From NCBI GenBank assembly GCA_023435305.1, contig JAEYRV010000009.1, positions 1 to 35,368 of the forward strand: a stretch of DNA of 35,368 nucleotides, in the 5' to 3' direction. A model generated the notes under the pieces. The model ran no database searches, was not told the origin of the DNA, and was given only the letters and a program-made list of their open reading frames with translations. The stretch is from Bacillota bacterium. Lineage in GTDB: Bacteria; Bacillota; Clostridia; Acetivibrionales; DTU013. Both the position numbers and the translations under genes were made by a program. Below, one piece after another: positions 22,936-31,900 of this stretch (the stretch's first letter is position 1; each line of letters starts with the position of its first letter).

Positions 22936-24249
22936 CTAAAGGTTAGGAAACATTGCAATACTTCTATTTAGAATGCCCTGCATATATGCAATTGAAATAC
23001 CATAATTGGTGATAGGCACCTGCTGGTCGGCAGCGCATTTACCGCGGTATTTCACTTCCCTTTCATTGAGCATGCAGCCTCCGCAATGGATTATCAGAGC
23101 GTATTCGGACAGATCTTCCGGGAATTCCGTTCCGGAAGAAAATCTGAAGTTAATCTGCTTTCCCGTATAGCTTTTTATCCACTTGGGAAGCTTCTCAGTA
23201 CCGATATCGCCGCATTGCCTGTGGTGAGTGCACCCCTCCGAGATGAGCACTGTATCTCCATCCTTCAGGGAATCCAATGTCCTTGCACCCTTCACAGCAG
23301 CTGAAAGGCTGCCTTTATATCTGGCGAAAAGTATGGAGAACGAGGTCAGCGGAATATCTTCAGGTGTTTCAGCCGAAACCAGCTTGAACGCCTGACTGTC
23401 GGTTATGACAAGGGCTGGCTTTTTCCCCAATGATGCCAGTGTATCCCGAAGCTCTGTTTCCTTTACAACGATAGAGACTGCTCCGGTATCAAGGATATCC
23501 CGTATCGTCTGCTGCTGAGGCAGGATCAGCCTTCCCTTGGGAGCTGCCTTATCAATGGGGACTACTAGTACAACAAAGTCGTTTGGGTTTATAATGTCTC
23601 CGACAATCCTGGATTGAGGTTCATCGGTGACTGCCAGCGCTGCGATCATTTCCTTCAGCTCATGAATGTGATAACCTGTCTTAGCACTTACATATATCTC
23701 ATTCTGTGCCGTGCTCTGTGCCATACTCTGCACAGTACTCTGTGCCGTACTCTGTGCCGTACTCTGTGCTGTACTCTGTGCTGTACTCTGTGCTGTACTC
23801 TGCGCTGTACTCTGCGCCGCAACCTCAGCTGTCTTTGCCTCACCCTCACATCCCGATATATCGGACTTATTGTAAACAATAAGATGATTTATGTTCTTAT
23901 CTTTAAAAAGTGCGATCAGCTCTTCGTCTTCTTTTGATATACCCTCGACGGCATCAATGATCAAAACAGCCACATCTGTTTTATTCAACACCTGGCGGCT
24001 TTTCTTGATTCGCTGTTCTCCCAGAGCTCCTACATCATCAATACCCGGTGTGTCAATAATGACAACAGGCCCGATTGGCAGCAGTTCCATTGCCTTATAG
24101 ACGGGGTCCGTTGTTGTGCCCTTTATATCAGAAACGATGGACAGGGCCTGGCCGGTAACCGCATTTACAACACTTGATTTACCCGCATTCCGCTTGCCGA
24201 AAAAGCCTATGTGGATACGTTCCGAAGATGGTGCTTCATTCATTCCCAT
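22936..24249 (-). CDS. hydF: [FeFe]-hydrogenase maturation GTPase HydF
   Basis: 437 residues. HydF is the scaffold on which HydE and HydG products build the two-iron subcluster before transfer to HydA. GTPase motifs: G1 GKRNAGKS (18-25), G3 DTPG (66-69), G4 NKSD (127-130), G5 SAKTG (188-192). The C-terminal cluster-binding motif is C340-x-H342 and H388-C389-x2-C392. Between G4 and G5 lies an expansion of about 39 residues of TAQS repeats (144-182), absent from other HydF proteins I know. It should lie at the surface of the G domain. The gene starts 36 bases after hydG, with AAGGGGG upstream, and is last in the operon. Confidence 0.95.
   Translation of the reverse strand: MGMNEAPSSERIHIGFFGKRNAGKSSVVNAVTGQALSIVSDIKGTTTDPVYKAMELLPIGPVVIIDTPGIDDVGALGEQRIKKSRQVLNKTDVAVLIIDAVEGISKEDEELIALFKDKNINHLIVYNKSDISGCEGEAKTAEVAAQSTAQSTAQSTAQSTAQSTAQSTAQSTVQSMAQSTAQNEIYVSAKTGYHIHELKEMIAALAVTDEPQSRIVGDIINPNDFVVLVVPIDKAAPKGRLILPQQQTIRDILDTGAVSIVVKETELRDTLASLGKKPALVITDSQAFKLVSAETPEDIPLTSFSILFARYKGSLSAAVKGARTLDSLKDGDTVLISEGCTHHRQCGDIGTEKLPKWIKSYTGKQINFRFSSGTEFPEDLSEYALIIHCGGCMLNEREVKYRGKCAADQQVPITNYGISIAYMQGILNRSIAMFPNL
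23704..23820 (-). repeat. In-frame 12-bp repeat array in hydF
   Basis: About 10 units of a 12-base repeat (plus strand GTACTCTGTGCC or GTACTCTGTGCT) encode (T/A)AQS. The central units are identical or differ at one third-codon position, a sign of recent expansion. Confidence 0.9.
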
Positions 24250-24285
24250 TTTATTATCCCCCTTCCTCCTGATCAGGACCTGAAA

Positions 24286-25704
24286 TCAGAACCTGAAATC
24301 CCGACTTCCATTTGCTATGTCGATAAGGTTTTGCCTTGCGATCCTGCCGACCTTCTCATTGGGTATATTAACAATCTCCCTTTGGATTAAAGCTTCTCCA
24401 ACCGTTTTAGTTCCTGCGGCGGCATAATCCTCCAGATACTCCTTCAATGTCATAAGGGCATTAGGATGGCAGCAGTTCTGTATCTGCCCGCTCTTGCAAA
24501 GGCTCATGAACCTGTCGCCGGTCCTGCCTTCCCTGTAGCATGCGGTACAGAAGCTGGGTATATAGCCTAGCTCCATCAGCCACCTGACCACCTCGTCCAG
24601 TGTCCTTTTGTCGGAAACCTCAAACTGCTCGGAGTTTTCATCCTCAGGTTCAGGCTCGCAGTACCCTCCTACGCTGGTCCTTGACGCTCCGCTTATCTGT
24701 GATACACCAAGATGCAACACACGTTCCCTGCACTCCTTACTCTCCCTGGTCGATACGATCATTCCTGTGTACGGTACAGACACACGTATACACGCTACTA
24801 TTTTGGCAAATGTATCATCGTCGATACCATTGTTAAAAGCAGACGGATCTATATCATCGGCTCTGCGGATCCTCGGGACGCTTATGGTGTGCGGCCCTAC
24901 TCCAAAAGCCGCTTCCAAATGCTCGGCATGCATAAGTAATGCCGCAAATTCATAACGATAAAGCTCCAGCCCGAAAAGCACACCCAGCCCCACATCATCT
25001 ATGCCGCCCTGCATAGCCCTGTCCATAGCTTCCGTATGATAAGCATAGTTATGCTTAGGACCGGTCGGATGCAGCTTTTCATAGCTTTCCTTGTGATATG
25101 TCTCCTGAAAAAGGATGTATGTTCCAATACCGGCATCCTTAAGTTTTCTATAATCTTCAACGGTAGTTGCCGCAATATTGACATTGACGCGGCGGATAGC
25201 ACCGTTCTTATGCTTGATGCTGTATATCGTATCTATACACTCAAGGATATAATCCAGCGGATTGTTTACCGGATCTTCTCCTGCTTCAATGGCCAGACGC
25301 TTGTGCCCCATGTCCTGCAAGGCAATCACTTCCCTGCGTATCTCATCCTGGGTCATTTTCTTTCTGGCTATGTGCTTGTTCTTCAAATGATATGGGCAGT
25401 ATACGCAGCCATTGATACAGTAGTTCGACAGGTATAACGGTGCGAACAGAACAATTCGGTTGCCGTAGAAGTCCTTTTTTATCTGCTCTGCAAGGGCATA
25501 CAGTTCCTTGTTTTTATCCTCCAGCTCACAGTCCAGCAGCACTGCCGCCTCCCTATGTGAAAGTCCTTTGCGCAGCTTTGCCTTTTCGAGTATGCAGTCG
25601 ATCAGTGCAGCATTGTTTTTGTTCTTCTCCGCATATTGCAGCGTCTCAAGCACCTCGTCATGGGAAATGAATTCTTCAGCTTTTGATGATTTTGGATCGT
25701 ACAT
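24286..25704 (-). CDS. hydG: [FeFe]-hydrogenase radical SAM maturase HydG
   Basis: 472 residues. HydG cleaves tyrosine to make the CO and CN ligands of the H-cluster on an Fe-cysteine synthon. C96, C100 and C103 (CINGCVYC) bind the SAM cluster. The C-terminal auxiliary-cluster motif CTAC followed, after 22 residues, by cysteine (in QNCCHPNA) fits the HydG Cx2Cx22C pattern. I chose the ATG at 25704, with AAAGGGG 6 bases upstream; the frame stays open to 25926, but that part overlaps hydE and is not conserved. It lies between hydE (76-base gap) and hydF (36-base gap). Confidence 0.96.
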   Translation of the reverse strand: MYDPKSSKAEEFISHDEVLETLQYAEKNKNNAALIDCILEKAKLRKGLSHREAAVLLDCELEDKNKELYALAEQIKKDFYGNRIVLFAPLYLSNYCINGCVYCPYHLKNKHIARKKMTQDEIRREVIALQDMGHKRLAIEAGEDPVNNPLDYILECIDTIYSIKHKNGAIRRVNVNIAATTVEDYRKLKDAGIGTYILFQETYHKESYEKLHPTGPKHNYAYHTEAMDRAMQGGIDDVGLGVLFGLELYRYEFAALLMHAEHLEAAFGVGPHTISVPRIRRADDIDPSAFNNGIDDDTFAKIVACIRVSVPYTGMIVSTRESKECRERVLHLGVSQISGASRTSVGGYCEPEPEDENSEQFEVSDKRTLDEVVRWLMELGYIPSFCTACYREGRTGDRFMSLCKSGQIQNCCHPNALMTLKEYLEDYAAAGTKTVGEALIQREIVNIPNEKVGRIARQNLIDIANGSRDFRF

Positions 25705-25780
25705 GATAAACCCCTTTCTTAATCGGGTCAGGCAGTTCCGTCCAGTGGCGGCGCCGGCTTTCCCTTCAGTGATGGGATCC

Positions 25781-26827
25781 TTAAAGGATCGATTTATGGT
25801 CTCCACGGGATACAGCAATACGGCAGCCAATACTCTCCACTCTCTTCTGGAGGCAGTATCTGCATTCCGCTGCTTCATCCCCTGTGCAGATTTTGTTGTC
25901 ATAAAGCATATACTTTTGTCTGACACTGACAGGTGATAAATTAGGCATTACAACATTTGCACCTGCCAGTATCCCAAGCTCACGTCCTTCGGGATGGATA
26001 GTCCCCAGCGCAGTGGTTGCCGGCAGCAGTACGGCAGGCAACATAAGTCTGATAATCGCGAGCAGATATAGTGTCAGTTCCAGCGTTCCGGCACTTTCGT
26101 CCGCGAACGGTGTTCCATGGTGTGGAATGAATGGACCTATCCCAACCATGTGCGGCTCCAGTTCCTTTATGAACATCAGATCGTCCACCAGGCAGTCGGT
26201 GGTCTGGAACGGAGAACCAACCATGAACCCGCAGCCAACCTGGAATCCGATTTCCTTCAGATCATACAGGCATTTTTTCCTGCTCTCCAGCGACATGACC
26301 TCCGGATGCAGCTTATTATAATGCTGTGCATTCGCTGTTTCATGCCGCAGCAAATACCGGTCAGCACCGGCATCAAAATAAGCCTTGTACGTCTCATGGC
26401 TCTTCTCTCCCACAGAAAGCGTCAGTGCACAGTCGGGATATGCGCTTTTTATTGCCCGAATTAGCTCTGTCATTTTTTCTGTTGAATAATGACCATCCTC
26501 GCCGCCCTGTAGCACAAATGTACGAAAACCCAGCTCATATCCGGTGCTGCAGCATTCCAGTATCTCTTCCTTTGTGAGTCGGTACCGCTCGGCATTACAG
26601 TTACTTCTGCGTATACCGCAATAAAGGCAGTCATTTTTACAATAATTTGTGAATTCAATGAGTCCTCTTATGTAGACATCATTTCCATAATTCTGAATAC
26701 GTACAGTCCTGGCCTTCTCGAAAATGTACTCCGAAAGCTCTGGGCTCCTGTTATCTATCAATGCCTTGTATTCGTCCGGTTCAAGAGACCTTGTCAGGTA
26801 TAACTTGTCTATTAGCTGCTTCATCAT
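25781..26827 (-). CDS. hydE: [FeFe]-hydrogenase radical SAM maturase HydE
   Basis: 348 residues. HydE acts on the HydG product to advance assembly of the H-cluster diiron subsite. The SAM-cluster motif is C63, C67 and C70 (CKNDCLYC). RTFVLQGGEDGHY, LRHETAN and VGCGFMVGSPFQT are typical HydE blocks. A second group of cysteines near the C-terminus (CTGDEAAECRYCLQ) matches the optional auxiliary-cluster site. A GAGG lies just before two consecutive ATG codons (26827 and 26824); the second has better spacing. The gene is second in the operon, 51 bases after the TM1266-type gene. Confidence 0.96.
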   Translation of the reverse strand: MMKQLIDKLYLTRSLEPDEYKALIDNRSPELSEYIFEKARTVRIQNYGNDVYIRGLIEFTNYCKNDCLYCGIRRSNCNAERYRLTKEEILECCSTGYELGFRTFVLQGGEDGHYSTEKMTELIRAIKSAYPDCALTLSVGEKSHETYKAYFDAGADRYLLRHETANAQHYNKLHPEVMSLESRKKCLYDLKEIGFQVGCGFMVGSPFQTTDCLVDDLMFIKELEPHMVGIGPFIPHHGTPFADESAGTLELTLYLLAIIRLMLPAVLLPATTALGTIHPEGRELGILAGANVVMPNLSPVSVRQKYMLYDNKICTGDEAAECRYCLQKRVESIGCRIAVSRGDHKSIL

Positions 26828-26878
26828 TTACCTCATCAATTCATGTCTGCTGTTATTTGTCATATTCTCATTTATATT

Positions 26879-27145
26879 TCACAATTCATCTGACTCAAAT
26901 GATACCTTCGAATAAGCCGCCTTTGTGCTTACTCCCGGCAGCTTGCCGAGCTTCCCGGAAAGAGCGCTGATCACATCATTTGGCGCATCGACAGCAATAC
27001 TGATAATGCTGATGTTTCTTTCGCGGTATGGAATGCCCATTCTGCCAATAATATATTTTCCATAGTCATGCAGCACACTGTTTAGCTTCTCAACCGATTC
27101 GTTGTCCTCTACAATGATCCCGATAATAGCAACTCTTGTTTCCAT
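26879..27145 (-). CDS. Iron-only hydrogenase system regulator (TM1266 type)
   Basis: 88 residues, with an ACT/NikR-C-like fold implied by the sequence METRVAIIGIIVEDNES, then YIIGRMGIPYRERNISIISI and VDAPNDVISALSGKLGKLPG. The family is known to sit in [FeFe]-hydrogenase maturation clusters and is called a putative regulator; its mechanism is not established. AGGAGG lies 7 bases before the ATG. It is the first gene of the operon, downstream of a leader RNA, and no DNA-binding domain is visible. Confidence 0.9.
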   Translation of the reverse strand: METRVAIIGIIVEDNESVEKLNSVLHDYGKYIIGRMGIPYRERNISIISIAVDAPNDVISALSGKLGKLPGVSTKAAYSKVSFESDEL

Positions 27146-27230
27146 TCGTTCAACCTCCTATATTCCTCAAATGTTCGTATTACATATATCTTCGATCCGG
27201 TTCACCTGCCGGTCATACAAATCCTCTTTC

Positions 27231-27345
27231 ACATCCATACAGAATACCGCCTGCCATTCCTCTTCACATCCATACAGAATACCGCACACCATTCCTCTTC
27301 ACATCCATACAGAATACCGCACGCCATACCTCTTCACATCCATGG
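27231..27345. repeat. 35-bp tandem repeat in the hyd operon leader
   Basis: ACATCCATACAGAATACCGC starts at 27231, 27266 and 27301, and a fourth partial copy begins at 27336. The period is 35 bases. It lies between the leader terminator and the first gene of the hyd operon. Confidence 0.9.
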
Positions 27346-27371
27346 CATATGCCGCTTCCATAAGCTTGATC

Positions 27372-27577
27372 CAAAATAAAAAAGCGCCCCGAAAGGCGCA
27401 ATAATATCGTTACCGAAATGTATATATCGCTGTGCCTTTCGCCTTATATCGGATCGATCATGGGCCTCCGCTGCGTTTCAGCTAAGATTGTCCCGTGACA
27501 GCTTTGTATTTGGCGTCAGATGCTTATTTTTTTTACTGCTGCTTTGTCCAAAGATAATTCTCGGGACTCGGCTTTCA
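27372..27577 (-). ncRNA. Structured leader or sRNA upstream of the hyd operon
   Basis: The transcript would start near 27577 and run toward the TM1266-hydE-hydG-hydF operon. Paired elements seen in the RNA: GUCCCG/CGGGAC (27567-27562 with 27495-27490), a CUUUG-GA-CAAAG hairpin, and GCUG/CAGC around an AAACG loop. It ends in an intrinsic terminator: GCGCC, a UUUCG loop, GGGCGC, U6 (27399-27372). An upstream segment, CGAAAGGCACA (27441-27431), can pair with UGCGCCUUUCG (27400-27390) with one mismatch, which would prevent the terminator. This is attenuator or riboswitch logic. I could not match it to a riboswitch class I know. It may instead be a free-standing RNA. Confidence 0.6.
27384..27399 (-). 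terminator. Intrinsic terminator of the hyd leader
   Basis: GCGCC and GGCGC arms (27395-27399 and 27384-27388) with a 6-base loop, followed on the minus strand by a run of U residues (complement of 27378-27383). Its 5' arm and loop also pair with an upstream segment. Confidence 0.75.
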
Positions 27578-27583
27578 CTTATT

Positions 27584-27612
27584 ATTTTACAATATTGATA
27601 ATATTTTGTCAA
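27584..27612 (-). promoter_or_regulatory. Strong promoter of the hyd leader RNA
   Basis: On the minus strand: TTGACA (complement of 27607-27612), exactly 17 bases, TAAAAT (complement of 27584-27589). This is one of the two best sigma-A promoters in the window. Confidence 0.8.
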
Positions 27613-27663
27613 TGTCTTCAGATGCATTTGATAGCGCGCGCACAGGCCATGTACAAATCACTA

Positions 27664-28845
27664 TCAACGGCATGAGCTGAGGATAATGTTGCGCAGCTTT
27701 CGTACAAGCGGGGTCGTGCCTGTATCAGTTTTCTGCATCATGAACAGGATGGTCAGTTTATCACTCGGACAGTTGCAGAAGTATACACCAAGCCAGCCAT
27801 CCCACCCATATTCACCAGGACTGCCGATTATCCCTGCCCTGCTGCAGTCGGTCATAACGCGCATCAGATTGCCATAGCTGTGCCCGCAGAGTGTTAACCA
27901 TGTATCAAAACCTTGCTGCTGAACCGCATTCAAGGTTGCTGAAGTCATATACCTGACTGTTCCTGGCAGCAGAATTCTTGTGCCGTCCAATTCCCCCTCA
28001 TTCATGAGCATTTTGGCGAATTTTGCATAATCATCGATAGTGGAAGCCAGACCAGCTCCCCCCGATTCAAATGCTGGCTTTCTGTCCATAGCATTAATGA
28101 TCCCGAGATTATTGCCCGTATAATGTACCAGCCCTCCCTTGCCATCGCTTGCATATGCCTTTGCCATGCGGGCCCTTTTCTCCTCAGGCACCCAGAAGCC
28201 GGTATCGTGCATCCCAAGTGGCTCAAATATCTCCTTGTGCAGAAACTCACCGAAGCTCATGCCGCTGACCACTTCCACGACTGCCCCAAGAACATCCGCC
28301 GATGTCCCGTATATCCAGTAGGATCCAGGTTGATATGCGAGTGAGCATTTCCCAAGCCTGTTCATGGCCTCAAGAGTACTCATCGGGTTATCGCCAAGGA
28401 GCCTTTTATCTATTTCGGCGAACACCTCTCCGGTGTCCAGACCCGCTTTGTCCTCGCCTCCATACACCAGACCGGAGGTCATGGAAAGCAGATCCTTGAT
28501 GGTCATTTCCCTTTCAGTCGGCACGATACTGCCATCGCTTTTCTGGACCATCTGGTTTCTGAATCCCTTGAGAAATTTGCCGACCGGCTCATACAGATCT
28601 AGCATACCACGCTCCATAAGGATCATGACGGCAGATGCCGTGACCGGCTTGGTCATGGAGTAGAGCCTGAAAATCGTATCCCTTTTGATGGGGAGCCTTC
28701 GCTCGATATCGGCAAATCCATCCTCATGGTAAAGGATCTCCTTCCCCTCATGGATAACCAGCAGGTTTCCTCCTGCTATGCCATTATTGTCGATTTCCTC
28801 TCTCAACGTTTTTCTAACCAGTTCGACCCCTATATTACCAATCAT
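27664..28845 (-). CDS. Beta-lactamase-fold serine hydrolase (class C-like/esterase)
   Basis: 393 residues. SMTK (63-66) is the SxxK active-site motif. Y179-G-T is at the place of the YxN motif, and the C-terminal GEYGWDGWLG region replaces the KTG box, as in the EstB/AmpC-like beta-lactamase-related family. No signal peptide is visible, so it is probably a cytoplasmic esterase or peptidase and not a resistance enzyme. The ATG at 28845 has AAGGAG 8 bases upstream; the frame is open to 28899 without a better signal. It lies 130 bases after the GH2 gene on the same strand, perhaps in one transcript. Confidence 0.85.
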   Translation of the reverse strand: MIGNIGVELVRKTLREEIDNNGIAGGNLLVIHEGKEILYHEDGFADIERRLPIKRDTIFRLYSMTKPVTASAVMILMERGMLDLYEPVGKFLKGFRNQMVQKSDGSIVPTEREMTIKDLLSMTSGLVYGGEDKAGLDTGEVFAEIDKRLLGDNPMSTLEAMNRLGKCSLAYQPGSYWIYGTSADVLGAVVEVVSGMSFGEFLHKEIFEPLGMHDTGFWVPEEKRARMAKAYASDGKGGLVHYTGNNLGIINAMDRKPAFESGGAGLASTIDDYAKFAKMLMNEGELDGTRILLPGTVRYMTSATLNAVQQQGFDTWLTLCGHSYGNLMRVMTDCSRAGIIGSPGEYGWDGWLGVYFCNCPSDKLTILFMMQKTDTGTTPLVRKLRNIILSSCR

Positions 28846-28975
28846 GTCTGCCTCTCCTTCCATTTTCTCTTTTCCTGAAATGATTCTATTGACCGCCATG
28901 TTTACTGAATTTAAAGCCCTGGATATTGAGTTCTTCCCTCACACTAATGCACAGCGTGGTTATCCCTTTGAGCTG

Positions 28976-31900
28976 TTAGGCCTCGCCCATACCGGTTATC
29001 ACAAATTCCAGTTCAGATACGACCCCCGGCGTCCTTCGCCCGTTCCGGGCAGTGCAGCGAAGCCTGAATTCACCGTCGCTCAGCGCTGTAACACATACTC
29101 CGGTACCATTGACATCGACCTTTGCGATATTCGTAACTATACCTTCAGGTGTAACAGCCTTCCACTCGATATCTCCATAAGTAGTATTCTCAGGCAGCAG
29201 CCGTGCAGATATGGTTGCAGAAGGATTTCTCTTGTTAAGATGGTTCCTGCCGTGATTAATCAGCTCGATTTTTCTGATCGGTATCTCATAATTGGGTTCG
29301 GATCTCGCATTCTCCATCAATGAAGATACACCATATGTTTTTTTGCATTGGGTCGAATTATCATACGAGGCACAGATCGATGAAACGAAAATTGGCGGAT
29401 CCTCAAGCACCGTATTACACAGTATCGCACCGGATGCTGCGGTAGTTGCTGCCACTGTGGTAGCTGCGGTAGCTGTGGTAGCTGCGGTAGCTGTGGTAGC
29501 TGTGGTAGCTGCGGTAGCTGCGGTAGCTGCGGTAGCTGCGGTAGATGCGGTAGCTTCGGCCGCTGCGGTAGCTTCGGTAGCTTCGGTAGCATAAAATGTT
29601 ACCTCCTGCGTCTCCAGGCCTGGCGATGATACGGTTATTCTGAGTTCTCCCGCTTCCTGCCTGGCAGCGATCATTGCCAGCAGCTTACCCGAGAACAGCC
29701 TGCGGCTGGTTCCCTTATATGCGTCACAGTCTGTACTGTCCCCGTTGTCCAGGCCCACCAGCCGGCCTGCTCCGCTCACAGTCACTTCTACTCTGTTGTT
29801 TGCATTTGCTACGGGATTTCCATCCTTGTCCTCCATGGAGATCTCAACGAATATCATATCCTGTCCATCCGCCAGCATGCTGGCTTTGTCGGCTTTCAAG
29901 ACGATCCTCGCAGCGTCGCTGAAGGAGCTTTGGACATCTGTCGCTATGACCCTGCCGTTCTCATCATAGGCCACTGCCTTTATGACACCCTTCTTATATG
30001 GCAGCTGCCATTCTCCACTCAATTGCATACCTTTTTTATGATCGATTTCAAATACGCCTTGTGATTCATCATTGAAAAACAACTCTGTCTTCGGTGCATT
30101 TGAATATATCCTGATATCGATGATCTGGCCCTCATTAAAGTCCCAGTATGGCAATATATGTACCATCGGAGCCTTTTTACAGTTGGTCCACTCAGCCTGG
30201 TACAGGTAAAAGGAATCCTTCGGGAAGCCCGCGGTATCTATTTGTCCAAAATATGAATTCTTTGTGAAATACGGCGTCGGCTCCCCGATATAGTCGAAGC
30301 CGGACCAAATGAACTGCCCAAGAGAAAACTCCGCATCCCTGTCGTCGATAATATTTCTCTGACTGCTTTTTGCTCCCCAGCTGGTGGTGCAATTACCCAG
30401 TGATGAGCATTGTTCGTCCTCGTGGGTCATGACTGTCCTGTCGGCAGGGAAATGGTATACCCCTCTGCTCTGTATCGTAGAGGATGTTTCGCTGCCAAAG
30501 ATGACCCAATGCGGGTGCTTCTTGTGGTGTTCCTCATACAGCGATTCGCTGTAATTATATCCCGCCGCCTGCAGTTCCTCTGCACACCTTTGGGCATTCT
30601 CCCACCACATATAATTTGAACCAATGGTGATAAAGCCATTATGACGGGGGTCATGTTCCAGCACAAGTTCCCTCAGCATCCTGGTGATCTCGGCTCCTCT
30701 TTCACTAACATGGGTGTCATATATTTCATTGCCGATGCTCCACATCATCAGGCTTGGATGATTCCTGTCCCTTCTGATCCAGGCTGCAACATCCTTTTTA
30801 CACCACTCATTGAAAAACCTTGCATAATCATATTCTGTCTTTGACCTCTCCCACATATCGAAAGCTTCTGAAACGATCAGAAATCCCATTTCATCAGCCA
30901 GCTCCATAAGCTCCACAGCAGGCATATTATGTGCGGTCCTGACGGCATTGACACCCATCTCCTTCAGTATCGTGAGCTGCCGCCTCAATGCAGCCTTGTT
31001 CACTGCCGCCCCCAGCGCACCAAGGTCATGGTGCTGGCAGGCCCCATGCAGCTTCACATGTTTGTCATTCAGGAAAAGGCCCTTATCACAGTTCAGTCGA
31101 AGGCTCCTGAAACCAATGTCCTGTATGACTGTATCCATAATAACACCATCGACAACAAGCTCGGATTTGAGCTTGTAAAGGTACGGATCATCAAGACTCC
31201 ACAAGTGCGGGCCCTTAATAAAAAGCACCTGCCTGTCTGTTATGGCACCCTCTTGTAAATCGGTCTTATGCTGAGATATAGCAATTTTGCCGCCGGCTAC
31301 ATCAACATCACAAGCCACATCTCCTTTACAGGCAGCAATTCCACCGCCGGCAGCACTACTTCCTTCACAGATAGAAATTACACCATTAACTGTATCTCTA
31401 TCGCTGCATGCAGTTTCATAACCGGTTGAAACACCGGCATTGGGAACAGCCCCACCACTGGCTGCGGGCTCAACAAAATCGCTGCCGATAATTGTGTGTC
31501 TTACCAGCGCAGTCCTGCACTTGCCGGTTTGGTCAACTACTTCCGAATCAATATCCACCCTCCAGCAGTTATCCGACTCCGAGTCGGTCTCACTGGTTCT
31601 CCTTGTTGATATGTAAATGCCATCCGGTACAAAGTGCACCGGCTCGGAGATCCTGAGCCACACATTCCGGTAGATACCGGCCCCTGAATACCAACGGCTG
31701 TTTGGGCTCTGATATACTACTCGGACCTTGATTTCGTTTTCACCTGGCTTAAGGTACTTGTTTATTTCAAATTCAAATGTAGAATATCCATATTTCCATT
31801 CACCTGCAACACTGCCATTGACAAATACAGTGGAATCCATATATACGCCTTCGAAGCGTATACTGACAAGCTTGTCAGCAATATTCGCTGAAACATCCTC

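Noticed and set aside
25705..25926. Long N-terminal extension of HydG
   Set aside because: Overlaps the hydE 3' end and lacks HydG similarity; the start at 25704 has a good ribosome binding site.
27231..27345. CRISPR array
   Set aside because: The repeats are directly adjacent with no unique spacers, so this is a simple tandem repeat. The same applies to 17826-17949 and 32397-32550.
27372..27577. 6S RNA, SRP RNA, tmRNA or RNase P RNA
   Set aside because: The 5' and 3' ends do not form a closing stem as in 6S RNA, and none of the conserved SRP, tmRNA or RNase P blocks is present.
27664..28845. Beta-lactam resistance gene
   Set aside because: No signal peptide and no KTG box; the related esterase/peptidase family fits better. 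It is also far from the BlaI/M56 operon.
29292..29594. Alanine/valine-rich open frame on the plus strand
   Set aside because: Product of reading the 9-bp GH2 repeats on the opposite strand.
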